From contig WBMZ01009001.1 of NCBI GenBank assembly GCA_013400975.1, forward strand, positions 124,001 to 188,000: a DNA stretch of 64,000 nt, written 5' to 3'. Every line of letters starts with the position of its first letter. The first letter of the stretch is position 1. Under the pieces are notes generated by a model. That model saw only the letters and a list, made by a program, of their open reading frames with translations. It did not search any database and had not been told where the DNA came from. The position numbers and the translations under genes are program-made. Source of the stretch: Atrichornis clamosus (Eukaryota > Chordata > Aves > Passeriformes > Menuridae). Below are positions 1 to 13,200 of the stretch, piece by piece.

Positions 1-3000
1 CATGCATGAATTTGCAACCCTGGCTCTGCTGAGACCATAGTGTTTAGTCCATCAACTACACCAACACCATTATTGCCAGTTTGAAGAATTGTGTCAGCTG
101 GGACCTGTTTGCTGCCTTGAAGTTGCCTTTAAAGTCGGCTAGATGGTGCTAGAACATGCTGCCTTACATTAACGAGCATGTGGCTCATATTCTTCTTACT
201 GTGGACCAGAGACTACTTAAAACTTGGGTTTACAATGTGCCTCCACACTTAAAAATTGTAAAATGAGCCAGTTCTACAGTTCAGTCCTGGACCAGAAACT
301 ATTAACGGTATACCATTAACTAAATATTGAGTTAATTTTAAGGATAAAAAATTTTTTAAAATGTAAATTTTAAAAATCGCTTCCATTGCCATAGCGAACA
401 GCTACTTGGCAGTGTACTGGTGCTTTGTATCTCTGAAGGTTATTTTGTCTTCCTTAACGTAGGAATATGTACCCATTGTGCATTTTAATTTTTCTTGCTG
501 CCACAAATCTTGACCCTTGATCTCTCTAACTGTCTTTGCAGGGTGTTTCTGTGTTTTTCTTTGCTTGTTTGTCTGTAACTCACTGGGGTCCACCGACACA
601 AAGAAACTTGTAATTTAATTAATATGGCAGAGCTGCAGAGACAGTTGAGCACAGCCTAAATTTATATTTTCACTTGGCTGGTCAGATAATTGGTTGCAAT
701 TCAAAATGAGTATGTCATTCCAGATCTCACACTCTGTTCTGTGGACAGCTACACATGCACAGCAACAGCTGAAATGAAAATATAAGTCTCTAAGGATATT
801 TAACCTCCAATATTTTCAGCTTCTCTTATCACCACTGACCCCAAATTGCATACTGGCCTTTTCACAAAGATAAAAAAAAGGGTTCAAGCTGCTGAAAAAT
901 GAGTTATAGCAAATAAACACAATGTATACCTACACAGTCCTCATATTCTGCTTGTAAGCAAACAATTGCTCATTTTTATAACCAGCCTTGGGGAGATGGT
1001 TTGGACCTTTGCTGGAGTGTGCTAGCTGACTGCTGTAAAGCCTGCAGGAGCATCCTGCCACTGCACAGTGACTTCCAACAACACAAGAAGCCCAGACATT
1101 GCCACGGATGTAGCTGCATGTTTGTAAAATAGCAGAAAGTTCCCTTTCCCCTCCAGCATGAAGTCTGAATTTACAAAAAGATATGTTTTTGCAGCCCATG
1201 TGCTGAAGAAAACACACACAAAAAAAGATAGCTGATACAGAGAAAACACTTTTCCCTTAAGGTAATATTGATGCAGCTGTTTATTGCCCAATAAACTGGG
1301 AAAAACAATACCTCAGTGAGGTCAAAGGGCTCTCAAATAAACATTAAGGCACTTTTTGCAGCAGTAAGTTTCAAATTGTTGCAGAAGAACTTGTCACATG
1401 AATGCAGAACTCCTTGATTCATTCATTCAGGATTTGCTGCTCTCACTCCTCTCTCTTGAGCAAGAGATGTTGAGCAAGTCTCAGGTCCCAACATTGGTCT
1501 GCTGCATGTAGTGTGATCTAGATGGAGGCTCTGGGCTGAATTTTCAGTGCAATCAGTACAACAGGGAGGTTTCAATGCTCAAGGAAAGCAGGGTGTTGGT
1601 TTCTCTGCCAGGTGACAGCCCTGAAAACTCTGCTATTGAGGCTTGTGAAGTTTCTTTTCTCTGTTCTGTTTTCCATGGAAACCAAAACAATCTCAGCAAG
1701 AGATACTTAGATACCCCTGCTCAAGATGCAACAAGAGAGCTAATCTGAAATTGGTTGAGAGAAGAAAATAAAATCTCTTCTTGTTGGGGAGCAATTGGCA
1801 TTTGAGTTAGGTCATGACCTGTGACTGAAAAGGGAGGAAAAGAGTTCTCTTCCTCTGGATGTGTTGAACTGGGCTTGTACATAATCTGAGAACAACTAAA
1901 GAGTCATTCTTTTTAATCAAAATAATACCTGCTGTGGAAATCCTCAAAACTCTTAAGAGCTGAGATAACTGCTGTGCTCACAGGTGAGCAGATGATGCTT
2001 AGCAGATTGTGGCCAGGAAGTGGGTCAAGTGGGAGTCTGGATTTAGGCATCCAGAGATAAATGAAACATATTGAAGAGACAGTTCTGCTGAAGGCAGAGC
2101 CTATGACACACATAGCAGTGTGAAAGATTAATTCCAAAATAAAACCCAAAACCTTCTCTCTAGTGCTGGGCAGCCCTAAACACACCAAATACCATGAATG
2201 GAGGTATTAATATGAGCTACTTCTTTAAATTCCTCGGTCAAAGTGTTTGTCATTTGTGGTGTAACTCATCACAAGTCTTAAGTTTAGAGGAATCATGACT
2301 CACAAGTACATATTTTTGTCCGTCATCTATGACAAGGGTGGAATGTGATGATACAATATTCATGGTAAGGACACATAACAGTGAGGTAAACCTCAGCACA
2401 CCTGCCTCCTGGGATGGCTGGAAGGCAGAAAGAGCAGTGACACCAATACCATGGAGCAGCTGAAAGACTTTGTGTCAGCTCACTCAGGGACAAGCACTGG
2501 GACAATGTACAGGGAGTGCCCTGCATTCCTCCCCCTCATGCTTTGGCTTTGGGTGAAAGGCAACATGCTCTAACTGAGGATTATCAACTTACTCCATACT
2601 GCACTATGGCAGCACTTAGAGGTCCCAGGCCAGTCCTCTGCTCTTGGCCCCGGTCAGAAACACAAATAATAGCCATCTTCTAGGTCAGCAAGGCAGGGAA
2701 GAGGCAGGAGTCATGGGGCAGGACAACTGAAAGTGTGCAGTGATGACTAAGTTCCTTGACTCTGGCAAATACACCTGGAGGATCATTGACCCCTCTCTGT
2801 TGCTGGGGGTCTGCTCTCAGTAACTGCCTCCTCCACCCTTTCCAGCTTCCAGACCACTGCAACAGAAGAGATACTTAATGTTCTGACAAGTAACTCAGTA
2901 ACCCAGCACACCTCTGTGACCACGGCACCTGATCCAACTTGATTTTGAAATACCTAATTTAATTGTAGGAAATGGCCTTTGGCCTTATGCTTCTGCTTTT

Positions 3001-4138
3001 AAAAGAATTGCTTCACTCCAGTCATTATATTTATGCATGAACCACCCACTTTGATATGGAAATTGTTTCAGCCCAAGGGGATTTCACTAAGTAATTAGGG
3101 AGGAGAGCATATAATGTCATTTGCTGTAACTGGATCTAGGGAGTCAATCAATAAGTGACCATATGTTCATGAGCCCAGAGCATTTCAATACCCTTAGCAT
3201 CCTTGTGAAAAACAATGCAAGAAGGATCTCCTTTATCTGTGACAAAATCTTGTGGTCTAGGGCGTATTTTCATTGCTTAAAAGAATTGCACGAGCCATGC
3301 TGTTATATCAAGCTGCACAAAGCAGGCAGATTTATCGTCTGCCTGGAAACACACTGCAAGCAAAGAGCTTTGTGGTTCCAAGTCCAGGGCCTGACAAGCA
3401 CTGTAAGAGTAAAACCTGCTTTCTATCAGAGGTTTCATAATCAGGCCATGTTTTGCATTTATATTCCAAGTTTGCTACTCTTAAAGGTCAGTTTTGTTCT
3501 TGAGTCTGAAAGAAATTCATGTTATTAAGTGTTAATGCAGCTGTAAATGCAGCTTTCTAGCTTTTTTAATTTTTTTTTTAAATTTTTTTTTCTCCTGTTC
3601 TGTTGGCTAAAACCCTAGACAGCTGGTGTTTGCTAGATTGCATTCTTAGGGTGAAGAGTTTGTCCTACACATAGAATGTGTTCATTCCTCAGGAATCAAG
3701 TGACCACACCAGAACTAAACAATACGTAAATCATACAATTTATTTTGGACTATGATTTCTCCAGATGTTGAAAGCTGGTACATTAATTAACTTTTGACTA
3801 CAAACCATTGATTTTCAGTATGAAAATGCGTACAAGAATGAGCAAAATCTTTTACTGGGAGGCTTTATTTGGAGCATCGTTAAATGTTTGCTGCTTTCTT
3901 ACCTTCTTGTTTTCAACACTCCATTTCTGAACAAGGAGACAAGACAAAGCCGATGAGTTTTCATTTGCAAGAAACCTATTATTAAGGACAAATGTCTTGA
4001 ACTGACACTGACTGCACTAACGCAAAAATTTTCATTGGATTTGTGGGAGCTGGGGAGAGCCATATATTTGAGGGCAGACCAGGTGACCATGTGCAATAGT
4101 TCACGTGTGGTTCTCCATCCAAGCCTGTGCTATTTCGA
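1..4138. other. Intergenic, no recognised gene
   Basis: AT-rich unique sequence downstream of CD36. Both strands carry only short open frames with no recognised domains. In mammals SEMA3C lies on this side of CD36, but no semaphorin exon was recognised. Confidence 0.6.
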
Positions 4139-4897
4139 TGTGTCTCGGTTTTGGAGACAATTTAAGAGAGGATGCTCCAGAGATGAATCCTCTCCTCTTA
4201 GGGGGTCCCAACAAGCCCTTCTCGCAAATACAAAATGAATAACAATGGAGGAAAGTGAAAAAGCCCAACAGTTTATTAACAAACATAGGCAAGGAGGAAA
4301 AAAGGGTAACAAATGCTGACTATTAAACTAACAAAACTTAACCTAGAATAAAATGTCGGAGGATGCCCTTCTGGCACACAGTGCAAGATGGTGCCGGCTT
4401 TCCCCCCACCGAGTACCAGAGTTCTCACAAGGCTGCAGGCGAAGGTCAGGTGGGCTGGTGCTGATTTCCTCCCCTGGCCGGGTACAGCGGGATGATCATG
4501 GTGGGCAGAGCAGCTGGGCTCGATGTTTTCCTGCCGGCTCGGCTCGGCTCGCAGGGGCCCGGCGGGCCGGAGCAGGGGCGCCCCGCTCCTACCGCTGCGC
4601 TGCTCCGGACCCACAGCTGCTCCGCTCATCTCGGAACAGTCGGAAGATCGCTGCTGCAGCTTCTCCGATCCAGGGAAGGGAAAAGGGGTTTTGGCCTGGG
4701 CCAGGAACCACGCTGCACCCAGCCACGAGCTGCGAGGTTTCAAAACCACAGCTCCAAAAACCCCGGTCCCTCCCCTCAGCCCCACACACATCCGGTCCCG
4801 GGCCTCAAAGGTACAGCAGTCGTTTTCTAGAATTAAGCAGAGGATAATGGAATAGACCATTCACAAATCACTCCAAGACAAGATGGCATCTATTACA
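4139..4897 (-). mobile_element. Probable LTR of a different endogenous retrovirus family, CpG-rich
   Basis: Minus-strand reading starts TGTAATAG near 4897. It has a GC- and CpG-rich centre (about 4480-4830, with CGGCTCGGCTCGGCTCG), then AATAAA at 4277-4272 followed by a TTTTTCACTTTCC stretch, and ends CCGAGACACA near 4139. This order (GC-rich promoter, R region with poly(A) signal, short U5, CA end) fits an LTR. A 194-codon open frame on the minus strand (4860-4276) has no recognised domain. The alternative is an orphan CpG island with an unknown promoter. Confidence 0.45.
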
Positions 4898-7800
4898 GGT
4901 AGCTTTGGGTTGTACTCGTCAGCTGCTCTTTGGGTTGGGTGCGTGTCTGTAGGCGTTATGATGCATTGCCCTGGGCTTAAATTTTCAGGGCTCGTTATAG
5001 CCAAAGCAACCCGAGCTTTGGGCCCGACGCTCAGGGGTAGCTGACTAACTGTTGTTTAAGATTCACTGAAATTATTAGGAGTCATAGATATAAGCAGTGC
5101 TGCAGTGGTTGGATCTCTGTGAACATTCGTGTTTAAATGTCCTGCACGTGGAGGTTTAAGCTGCACAAGACGGAACTGATGCCTGAGGGAAGTTCCTCTC
5201 TGAGTCCCACCTGCGACCACCATGAGCAGGGCTCATGGCCTAGAAAAGACATAGGGGGTTTTTATCCTTTGGTAACCCAGTTATAAAAAGTGCCTCAGTC
5301 CTGCCAAGAAACCTGTGACTCTTTTCCAATCTCTTACCTAATCCTGTAATATTCAGAAACTGATGACACCTGGAAAGGCCTGTGCCCTTCTCCAACAGGC
5401 TGCCAGAATGTGAGGCTCCCCAGCTCAGGCTCTGCAGCGCTCTGCACCGAAATGTCGCCCCCTGCTCTGACCAAACTGTTGGCATACACTGAGTAAATCC
5501 TGAATACCCCACATGGAAAAGCCCTGGACTTAACATTTTTTCACTGAAACACAGGGTTGTTCAAGCAGAGTGGCTGGTGGCAACTGAAAGGCTTTATTAA
5601 TCTTGTGGAAGGGGGTGCATTATGCAGGAAAAATATAGACCATGCCCAAATACAGGTTTGTGTGTATTTTCCCCTATTGTATTAATATTTATTTTGTTTA
5701 TTTATGAAGTTGCTCCAGGGTGTGGGGCGGCACCCAACTGAAGGGCCATGATACCTTTTATCTTCCCGAATGTGTTTCTGTTGCCTCATTGCCCTCTGAC
5801 TTTAAACCCCCACCCCTGATTAGTTGGGGATTCCAGGTAAGGTTGTGCAGGGAGCTGGAAAACAGTCATTATCAAAGCAATGGGTGGTTAACAAGGCAGA
5901 AGAAATAGGTGAGGAGAGTGTGATGTAGCATGCAATGCCATGGGTGTGTTTGCAGATGGTGTAATGGAGTGTTTCAGCCTCGTGGAAGGTGATGCAATTT
6001 TACTTTTTGCTCTTGTTCATGTGAGTATGCAGTAATGATATCATGTGTGCAGAGACTTCTGCTTCACTATACGGCTTTTTGTGTGTTTGCTGGTTGTCAC
6101 TGCCTGCCTGGAGGAGCCCATAGCAGCCACTGCTGAGGGCTGGAGGAAGAAGAGCGGTGGGACAGAAGAAGCAAAAGACAGTATTTTGTACATCAGCAGC
6201 TGTGTGTGCTCCCTGGGGAGGCAGCAGCTGGAGATGAATCCACACGATGGCAGCTGGCTATGAAATCTTTGGCAAAGTCAGTAATGGAGAAGGCTTAATG
6301 CACATTGTATATCTGTCATTTTAAAATGCCTCCACCACCTACTCAAGCCTGGAAACGCTCTCCCTGCCCTCCAGGCACTCAGCGCGCAGGCTTAGTCTTC
6401 ATCAGGGAGATAAGCTACCATGTGCGGAGCTTCAATCATGAAAGACTTGCTGCAATGCTCATTTGTGGAGCTAGTTTGGATAATGGATACGAGTTTCTAA
6501 GTCATTTAAAGCACAACAACACGAAGGCCTTCACTACGTAACAGCTCCTCCCAGGATTATCTCAGTGTCAAGTTCAGTTTGTACAGGTAAAGCTATTTGA
6601 AAGGCAGGTGCGCCAAAACCAAATTTCAGTTAGCAGTCAAAGGTAGAGGTTTCTTGTTTAAAACATGTGAAAAGACCAGTATGGTAAGTATTAAATGAAA
6701 AGGCCATAACAGAAATTTTACACTAGATTACAGTAAAATTTAGGACTAAATTCTCATCCTAAAATTGTCACCAGAAACTTCCATAGCATAGAGTGATAAT
6801 AGGTCACACTTATGTTCAATATACTCCTCATACCAGTTGTAGGCCAGACAACTGAAACCGTAACATTCATGTGTGCATGATACAAATAAAAACAGAGAGG
6901 GAAACCTGAATAAACCCAGCATTTGGCACCTTGTTTGTTTAGCAGCACAGAGAACTTCTGATGTAGCTTATTGGTCCTTATTTCTCTGAGTAATAACTTA
7001 GGTTACGGTTCTGGCTCTCTGTCCATGTAATTCACGCTGTCCAATTTTGAAAAATGAACTGATATTCCATCATTTTAAAGGGTCTTTTGAATGTTACAAA
7101 AAGTGGTTTCACCTGGGTATGAGGATGTCATCTCACTGGGATGAGACGTAGTCCATGACTGCCCAGACACAAACTCCATTTCTGTTTGGGTCAGGAATTA
7201 TATATAAAATCACATATAGATATACATATCATCCTGCCACATAGCCACGAGCGATAAGTCCTGGAAATCAAGGTGGTCAAACCCAACAAAAACTTAATTT
7301 TTCCTTCTTTGATGATATCTTCAATTTTAATATGATAGAATTTCAGAGAGGACTCAACATTTCTCATATTTGTCCTGAATTATACCAATACAAAAAAATT
7401 TTTTGAAATAAATATATTAAAAATTGTTATTTTGAGGGAAGAAAATTTTTGAGAAATCATTTCAATATTCTTCTCAAAAACCTTTTATATTTTAAATATT
7501 TTTAGTTTAAAATGTAATTTTGTTACCAAAGGAAATATTTTTTTAAATAAGTTTGATTTTCTAAATAAAAGATATTGCTATCTTGTCTTCATAACTGTAT
7601 GAAGTTATATTAGGTTTGAAAATACACACAGAGGGATAACTACTTGATTTCCATAAATAATGGACACGGGGGAATAGTGGTCTAACCATAAATTCAGCTA
7701 GGCCTGTCCAGCTCTTTGCAGTGCTAGTTCTCACCAGGGCTTAACTATTGGTTTGACAATGGGGATCAGAAATGGCTCATATCCTGCTCACTCTGAAAAC

Positions 7801-9311
7801 CCTACAGAACACCCTGTAGGCACATTTTTGAAAGCAGGCTACAAAGTTGAGTTTGCAAATTACTTTTTTTTTTTAAATTCCAGCCATTCATGACTGCTAT
7901 CATTGGCATCTTATTATTTGGATATTGTTATCATTGGTGCAAATATATTTTCCCAAGTGTAACTAGCTGCCTTTTTTCTAATATGTGTGTCCTTCCCGAA
8001 TACAAAAAACAGAAACATAACCTTCCTCTGCAAACATAACATGTCCTATTGCAGTAAAGGCAATATACCATTCAGTGGTTAGAGCCTTGATTTACAAGAG
8101 AAAATCTGAGAGGGATGTTGTATTCATATTTAATATCTTAAATACAAAATTACATAAATACATACAGAGCCATTTCTAGACATGGCAGCGTTTGAGTAAA
8201 ACAGATGAAATGTTCATGATCACAGTCAGATATCCTTATAGCCACAGGAAGCAGGAATAATCTGAACAGCTGAGTTTTCTGGGTGGGGAAAAGGAAGAAA
8301 AGTAAGAGCTGATGTTCTGATGGTATAGTAAGGGGCAGCTGTTGGGTTTGCAGAGCATGAAGGTCTTACATACTTTCTCATGTCCTTCCTCAGAGCTGTC
8401 CAGCCTGGCTCCCAGAGCAGGCACCAGGGACTGCAGGAGCCAGCAAACAGCAAGTGCAGCATCTTTATATCATTCACAGCCTGAGAGTATATGATCTCTT
8501 CTAGTAAAAATATTGCACCATTTCTTCACAAACTGATGTTTAAGAAACTTTCTCTATAACATGTATTTCTTGTGGAAATGTTGCAACAGTCCGCTCTCTG
8601 TGAGGCAGTGATGTGATGCATATTTTTTATGCTCCGGATTATACAAAAAAAATAGGGGCCTCAGCTGACGGCTTACCATATCCAAGTGTATCCACCCAGA
8701 ACCCGGTGCAGGGTGAGCCGTTCTAGACAGGACAATTGGAGAATTTGGGTCTGTCAGCCTAGATGTTGCATTGCCATCTACTGAACATCTCCGAGACTGC
8801 ATGGCGAAGCCGGGAAGCTGAGATTCTCAGCACTGAACACCTGGAAAAGGAAGCAGAATTTTCAGAAATGTTCAGTTGGAGGATTATTATGTAATGGCAG
8901 AACTAAAGTCTTATTAGAACTCCCCGGACTCCTTCCTTCTTTTTCTAAAGGATCAGAAATCAATGTTGTGAGGGCACAGCAAAACAAATTTAAAACTCAG
9001 CTCTTCCATTTTCCTTTCCTGGATGTAGAAGGACTCAGGAAAGAGTCCTCAGTACTCCCTCTCTGTAGATACAGAAAGGACAAGCTGCAGGTGTCCCTTG
9101 CACAGTGTTTCCTCTTTCAGCTCTGTATTTGCTTGCAAATAGAATGCAAATATGGAACTCTTATTTCTCATTCAAAATTTTTAACTGTTGCTTTTGGGAT
9201 TGTTCCATAATTTGCACATTACACTGCGAACAATGACTCAGTGAGCTGTAAAGCATTGATCTCTGACACTTTTGGTGGGTGTGTGTTCCCAAGCTTTGCT
9301 GCATGGATACA
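4898..9311. other. Intergenic, no recognised gene
   Basis: Unique AT-rich sequence between two LTR-like elements. An especially AT-rich stretch lies at about 7380-7580. No exon, RNA gene or clear repeat body recognised. Confidence 0.6.
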
Positions 9312-10281
9312 TGTGGACTATTGTGGCTGGACATCAGGTGCCCACCAAAGCCACTCTATCACTCCCCTCCTCAGCTGGGTAGGGAAGAGGAAATGCAAGA
9401 AAAGATTCATGGATCAAGAAAAGGACAGGGAGAGATCAGATCATTCACTAGTTACCATCCAGGGCAAAACAAACCTAACTTGAGGAAAAAAGTTTAATGT
9501 ATTGCCAATCAGATCAGATCCTGCAGGTAGTACAGGGGGACAGCTAATGTAGGTTGTGGTCAGTTCATCACACGTTGCCTCTGCTGCGTCTTCCTCCTCA
9601 GGCAGATGACTCCCCACAGTCTTCTCCTACTCCAGGGTAGGCTCTCTCCCGTGGAAGAGACTCCTCCACAAACTTCTCCAGTGTGGGACCTTCCCACAGG
9701 TTGCAGTCCTTCATGAACTGCTCCAGCATTCATCCCTTCCATGGGCTGAAGCCCTTCAGGAACAGAATGCTACAGTGTGGCACAGGGTCACAAGTCCTGC
9801 CACCAAACCTGTTCCACTGTGAGCTTCCCATGGTGTCACAGCTTCCTTTGGGCATCCACCTGCTCTGGCATGGGGTCTTCCACATTGCACGTGGACTTCT
9901 GCTTCACCATGGATCTCCATGGGCTGCAGGGACGCAGCAGCCTAACCATGGGCTGCACCAGGGGCTGCAGGGGAGTCTCAGCTCCGGCACCTGGAGAACC
10001 TCCTCCCTCTCCTTCTCCACTGACCTGGGTGTCTGCAGGGCTGTTTCTGTCACATGTTCTCAATCCTCTCTCCACATGCAATTTCTTCTGCACAGCAACT
10101 TTCCCCCTTCCTTTGCTATCCCAGAGGCATTACCACTGTGGCTGATGGGCCAGCAGCGCGTTCATCTTGGAGCTGACTCACATTGACTCTGTCGGACATG
10201 GGAGAAACTTCTGGTAGTTTCTCACAGAAACCACTCCTGTATCCCTCTGCTACCAAAACCTTGCCACACAAACTCCATACA
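9312..10281 (-). mobile_element. Solo LTR, same family as the 57-kb copy
   Basis: Read on the minus strand it starts TGTATGGAG near 10281 and runs about 970 bp. It shares the terminal CTGGACATCAGGTGCCCACC block (+ strand 9326-9345 region) and the GGACAGGGAGAGATCA block with the 56.9-57.7 kb LTR. A middle part, about 9640-9990, has diverged repeats built around CCATGGGCTG and related words; these are less developed in the other copy. A deletion seems present near 9530. Open frames inside it are by-products of GC-rich repeats. Confidence 0.75.
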
Positions 10282-13200
10282 ACAAAAATATTCAATATGG
10301 TCAAAACAGTGCAGCATGCCTATTTGTATCTAACCATGGCATTCAAGGTTCAGGCTGCAAGAGAACACATCTTCCTAAACATTGTTTTGAAACATCCAAG
10401 AAGTGACTGTGAAAAAAAACTTGGAAGAGTTCTGCAAGAGAATTTAATAGAAAACTGCTCCTGAATTATTTAGCTGGATATTCTTTCAATTAATTTCTTC
10501 TGCCTACACAGAGGTTTAAGGGAGGTACTATAAAAGGGCTCAGGTGTGAAGAAAGAACAGCAAAGGACTTAAGTTTTAAATGCCTTGCCCCATACCAGTG
10601 AATAAGGTAACTTGGCCGCTCAGCAAGGGAGGGTTGGGGATCTGAGATGGGGATAGGCAAGGCCAGCTTTCTCTGAGGGACTCTGCCAAAGCTGGGTGAA
10701 TAGTCTTGTTGACTAACCTCCTACATGAATTTTGTGGCCTCCTGTACTCATGACCTCTCTTTTCTGTCTGTTTTTTAGCCCAGTCACTGTGTTAAAGAGC
10801 CCAGTCCTGAAAAATGCAGGTATGGAAAAAACTGTAAAATTATCTGGCAAAACTTCTCTTATGACACCCTCTGGGATATTTGAGGTATCCATCAGTGACA
10901 AGTGGTATGGTATGGACTTGATGGGATACCCATGCCTTCCTAAACTAGATGCTAATAAAAAATGAGGTGTTCTGACGTATATTGCATTTATACAGATAGG
11001 CCTCTGAGACTGTTCTAAACATTCCTGCTTTCCCTGGTTTGTTTGCACATGTTAGGCACACACCCACACTTGGCTAAGTATCAGCAGTTTCTGGCCGGTG
11101 GGCAGCAAACTCATGTTTGTGACATGATGTTCCTGGTGTCCTAACCTGTGCAGTGCCCACGGCCTGCTGTGTCCAGCTTTGTAGTTCTTCTTGTGAAGCA
11201 CTTCAGGCTGCCTTTCACTTTATAGTTATCTGCCTGCACATTCCTACCTGTGTCTGCAGGTTTTCTCCCTGTCGTAGTCTTCCAGAGTGCCGTTACCCTC
11301 ACTACTTTGCAAGGGGGCTCTCAAAATTTGCTGTTATGGCTGCTCAGTTGGATTTTGTCAAAAGTCATTCCCATTGCCATGTGAGATGCCCTACATTCCT
11401 CCCTGCCTCTACATTTCATTCCCCACTTCATAATTTTTACTCTAAAGTCATATATTAGGGAGAAAGTAGAACATAATGGATGAGTTACTGAGATAGACAA
11501 TTAGCATTTCCCAGCAATGTACACACACAAGGCTTAGCAGCCAATTAGAGCTACAAAATCTGTTCCTGACTGAAGCACATCTTAGCACAAGGAGGGAAAG
11601 CAATGGCAAGCTAAGATAAAAGTACTGTTACTCTGAAATAGTATTTACAGGCAATGCTTTACTGGAAAAGATGCCCTGAAAAGGATATTCATCTGGAGGG
11701 AGTCCTGTCATTTCTTATCCTCTCAACACCTTCTATACTTGTTTGGGTTTTGTTTTGGAAGAGTTAGTGTTACAGGTGTTATATACCATGAGCTATGTAC
11801 CACACAAATACATTTTTGCACCTGTAAATACATTTCATAATCCTTTGTGCAATACTAAGAACTTGTGGTCTGAGAGCTGAAGACCAATTAGGTGACTCTA
11901 ACCACTTGTCAAATATTTAGACATTCATAAAACCATTTAACAGGTCTCAGCTAGATCTGATTGATCAGAGATAGTTGCCTAAGCACTCTCCTCTGTGTGC
12001 TACAACAGAGTAGATAAAATACGAAGTCAAATGTATTAATTGAAGGTAGGACCATTCATGAACAGTTTAAATTCAGATATTTGTTTGACTTGTTCTGTGT
12101 CAGTCCACTGTGAGAATGTTAATAAGGTTCAATTTTCAGGTTTTAGTGAATAATGAGATATTAGTTATTATGGAATAACAGCTTTCATCTGATATCTGAG
12201 AGGCTTTGTTGTGGTGTGATCTGACCTCCACCACCACCACCAGGGTCAAGGACTGCTCAGGTTCATGAAGCTGTGAAGCAAGGATTGCAGGACTATCTCT
12301 TAGCAGATGAATTTGAGTTAAATACACTCTTCAAAGTTTTTCACAGGTGTATGAGGCATTGACATGATAAACCATCTGTGTACACTTGACTTTCTTTATT
12401 TTTGTGTAGAATTTCAGGGATCAGCAACCTCTTCACTCAGGAATTCCAGACAGAATAGCCCTTTCAGCGTCAAAGCAGACTTAAACAGAAGTACTTAAAT
12501 GTTTCTATAGGTGGTGTTCCAATGCCTAAGGGGTTCTTGGCCCCAGAAAGGAATTCAGGTGAAACACAGGGTAAAATCTGCCTTTTCATCTGGATTTATA
12601 AAAGCTGGTGTGCTAAGAAATAGATAATCTAAACTCCAAAAAGTGAACCATCTTTCTCCTTCCTTGAGGAGCAGATGCATTAAGTACTTGCATTAGAGTT
12701 TCTGCACCTGGCTAGAAAGGGAGATCAAGAGTTTCTGGCCCTAAGTTTTTTTACTACTTCTGATTTTAACCCAGTAAGAATTAAAACCAGCATAAAGAAG
12801 CCTTTATCTCTCAACTGCTCCAGTACTCAAAACAGGGCCAAATCCCCTTTGTCTTTGTGGATTAAAAATCTTCTTCCTCTAGGACTTTAGCTTCATTTGA
12901 AGGAATAACCTGAATCATAGCATACTCTTACTCTGAGTTAGTGTAATCCAAATAGATTCACATCAGAATAGGAGCATTTGGAATTCACATAGTCCTCATT
13001 CTGGCTGATACCTCTGGCCATTAAATTATTTTTACTGTTAGAAATATTGTGTGAGTCTATTAGACGTGGATTCTTCAGGATTGTAAAGAGTCAAATGGTC
13101 TTACACAGAAGACATGTATGTACATCCATTCAGCAAATCAGGTGATGCTCCTGGGTGCTCAGGGGAGTCTTTGTCTGCTGTCTGGAAGATTAGATGTTGA

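Noticed and set aside
4353..4860. Several overlapping long open frames on both strands read as possible genes
   Set aside because: All lie in one GC-rich, probably LTR-derived block where stops are rare by composition. None has a recognised domain.
9560..10186. Open frames of up to 167 codons as a novel protein
   Set aside because: They lie inside a solo LTR whose second copy at 57 kb shares its sequence. The frames come from GC-rich LTR repeats.
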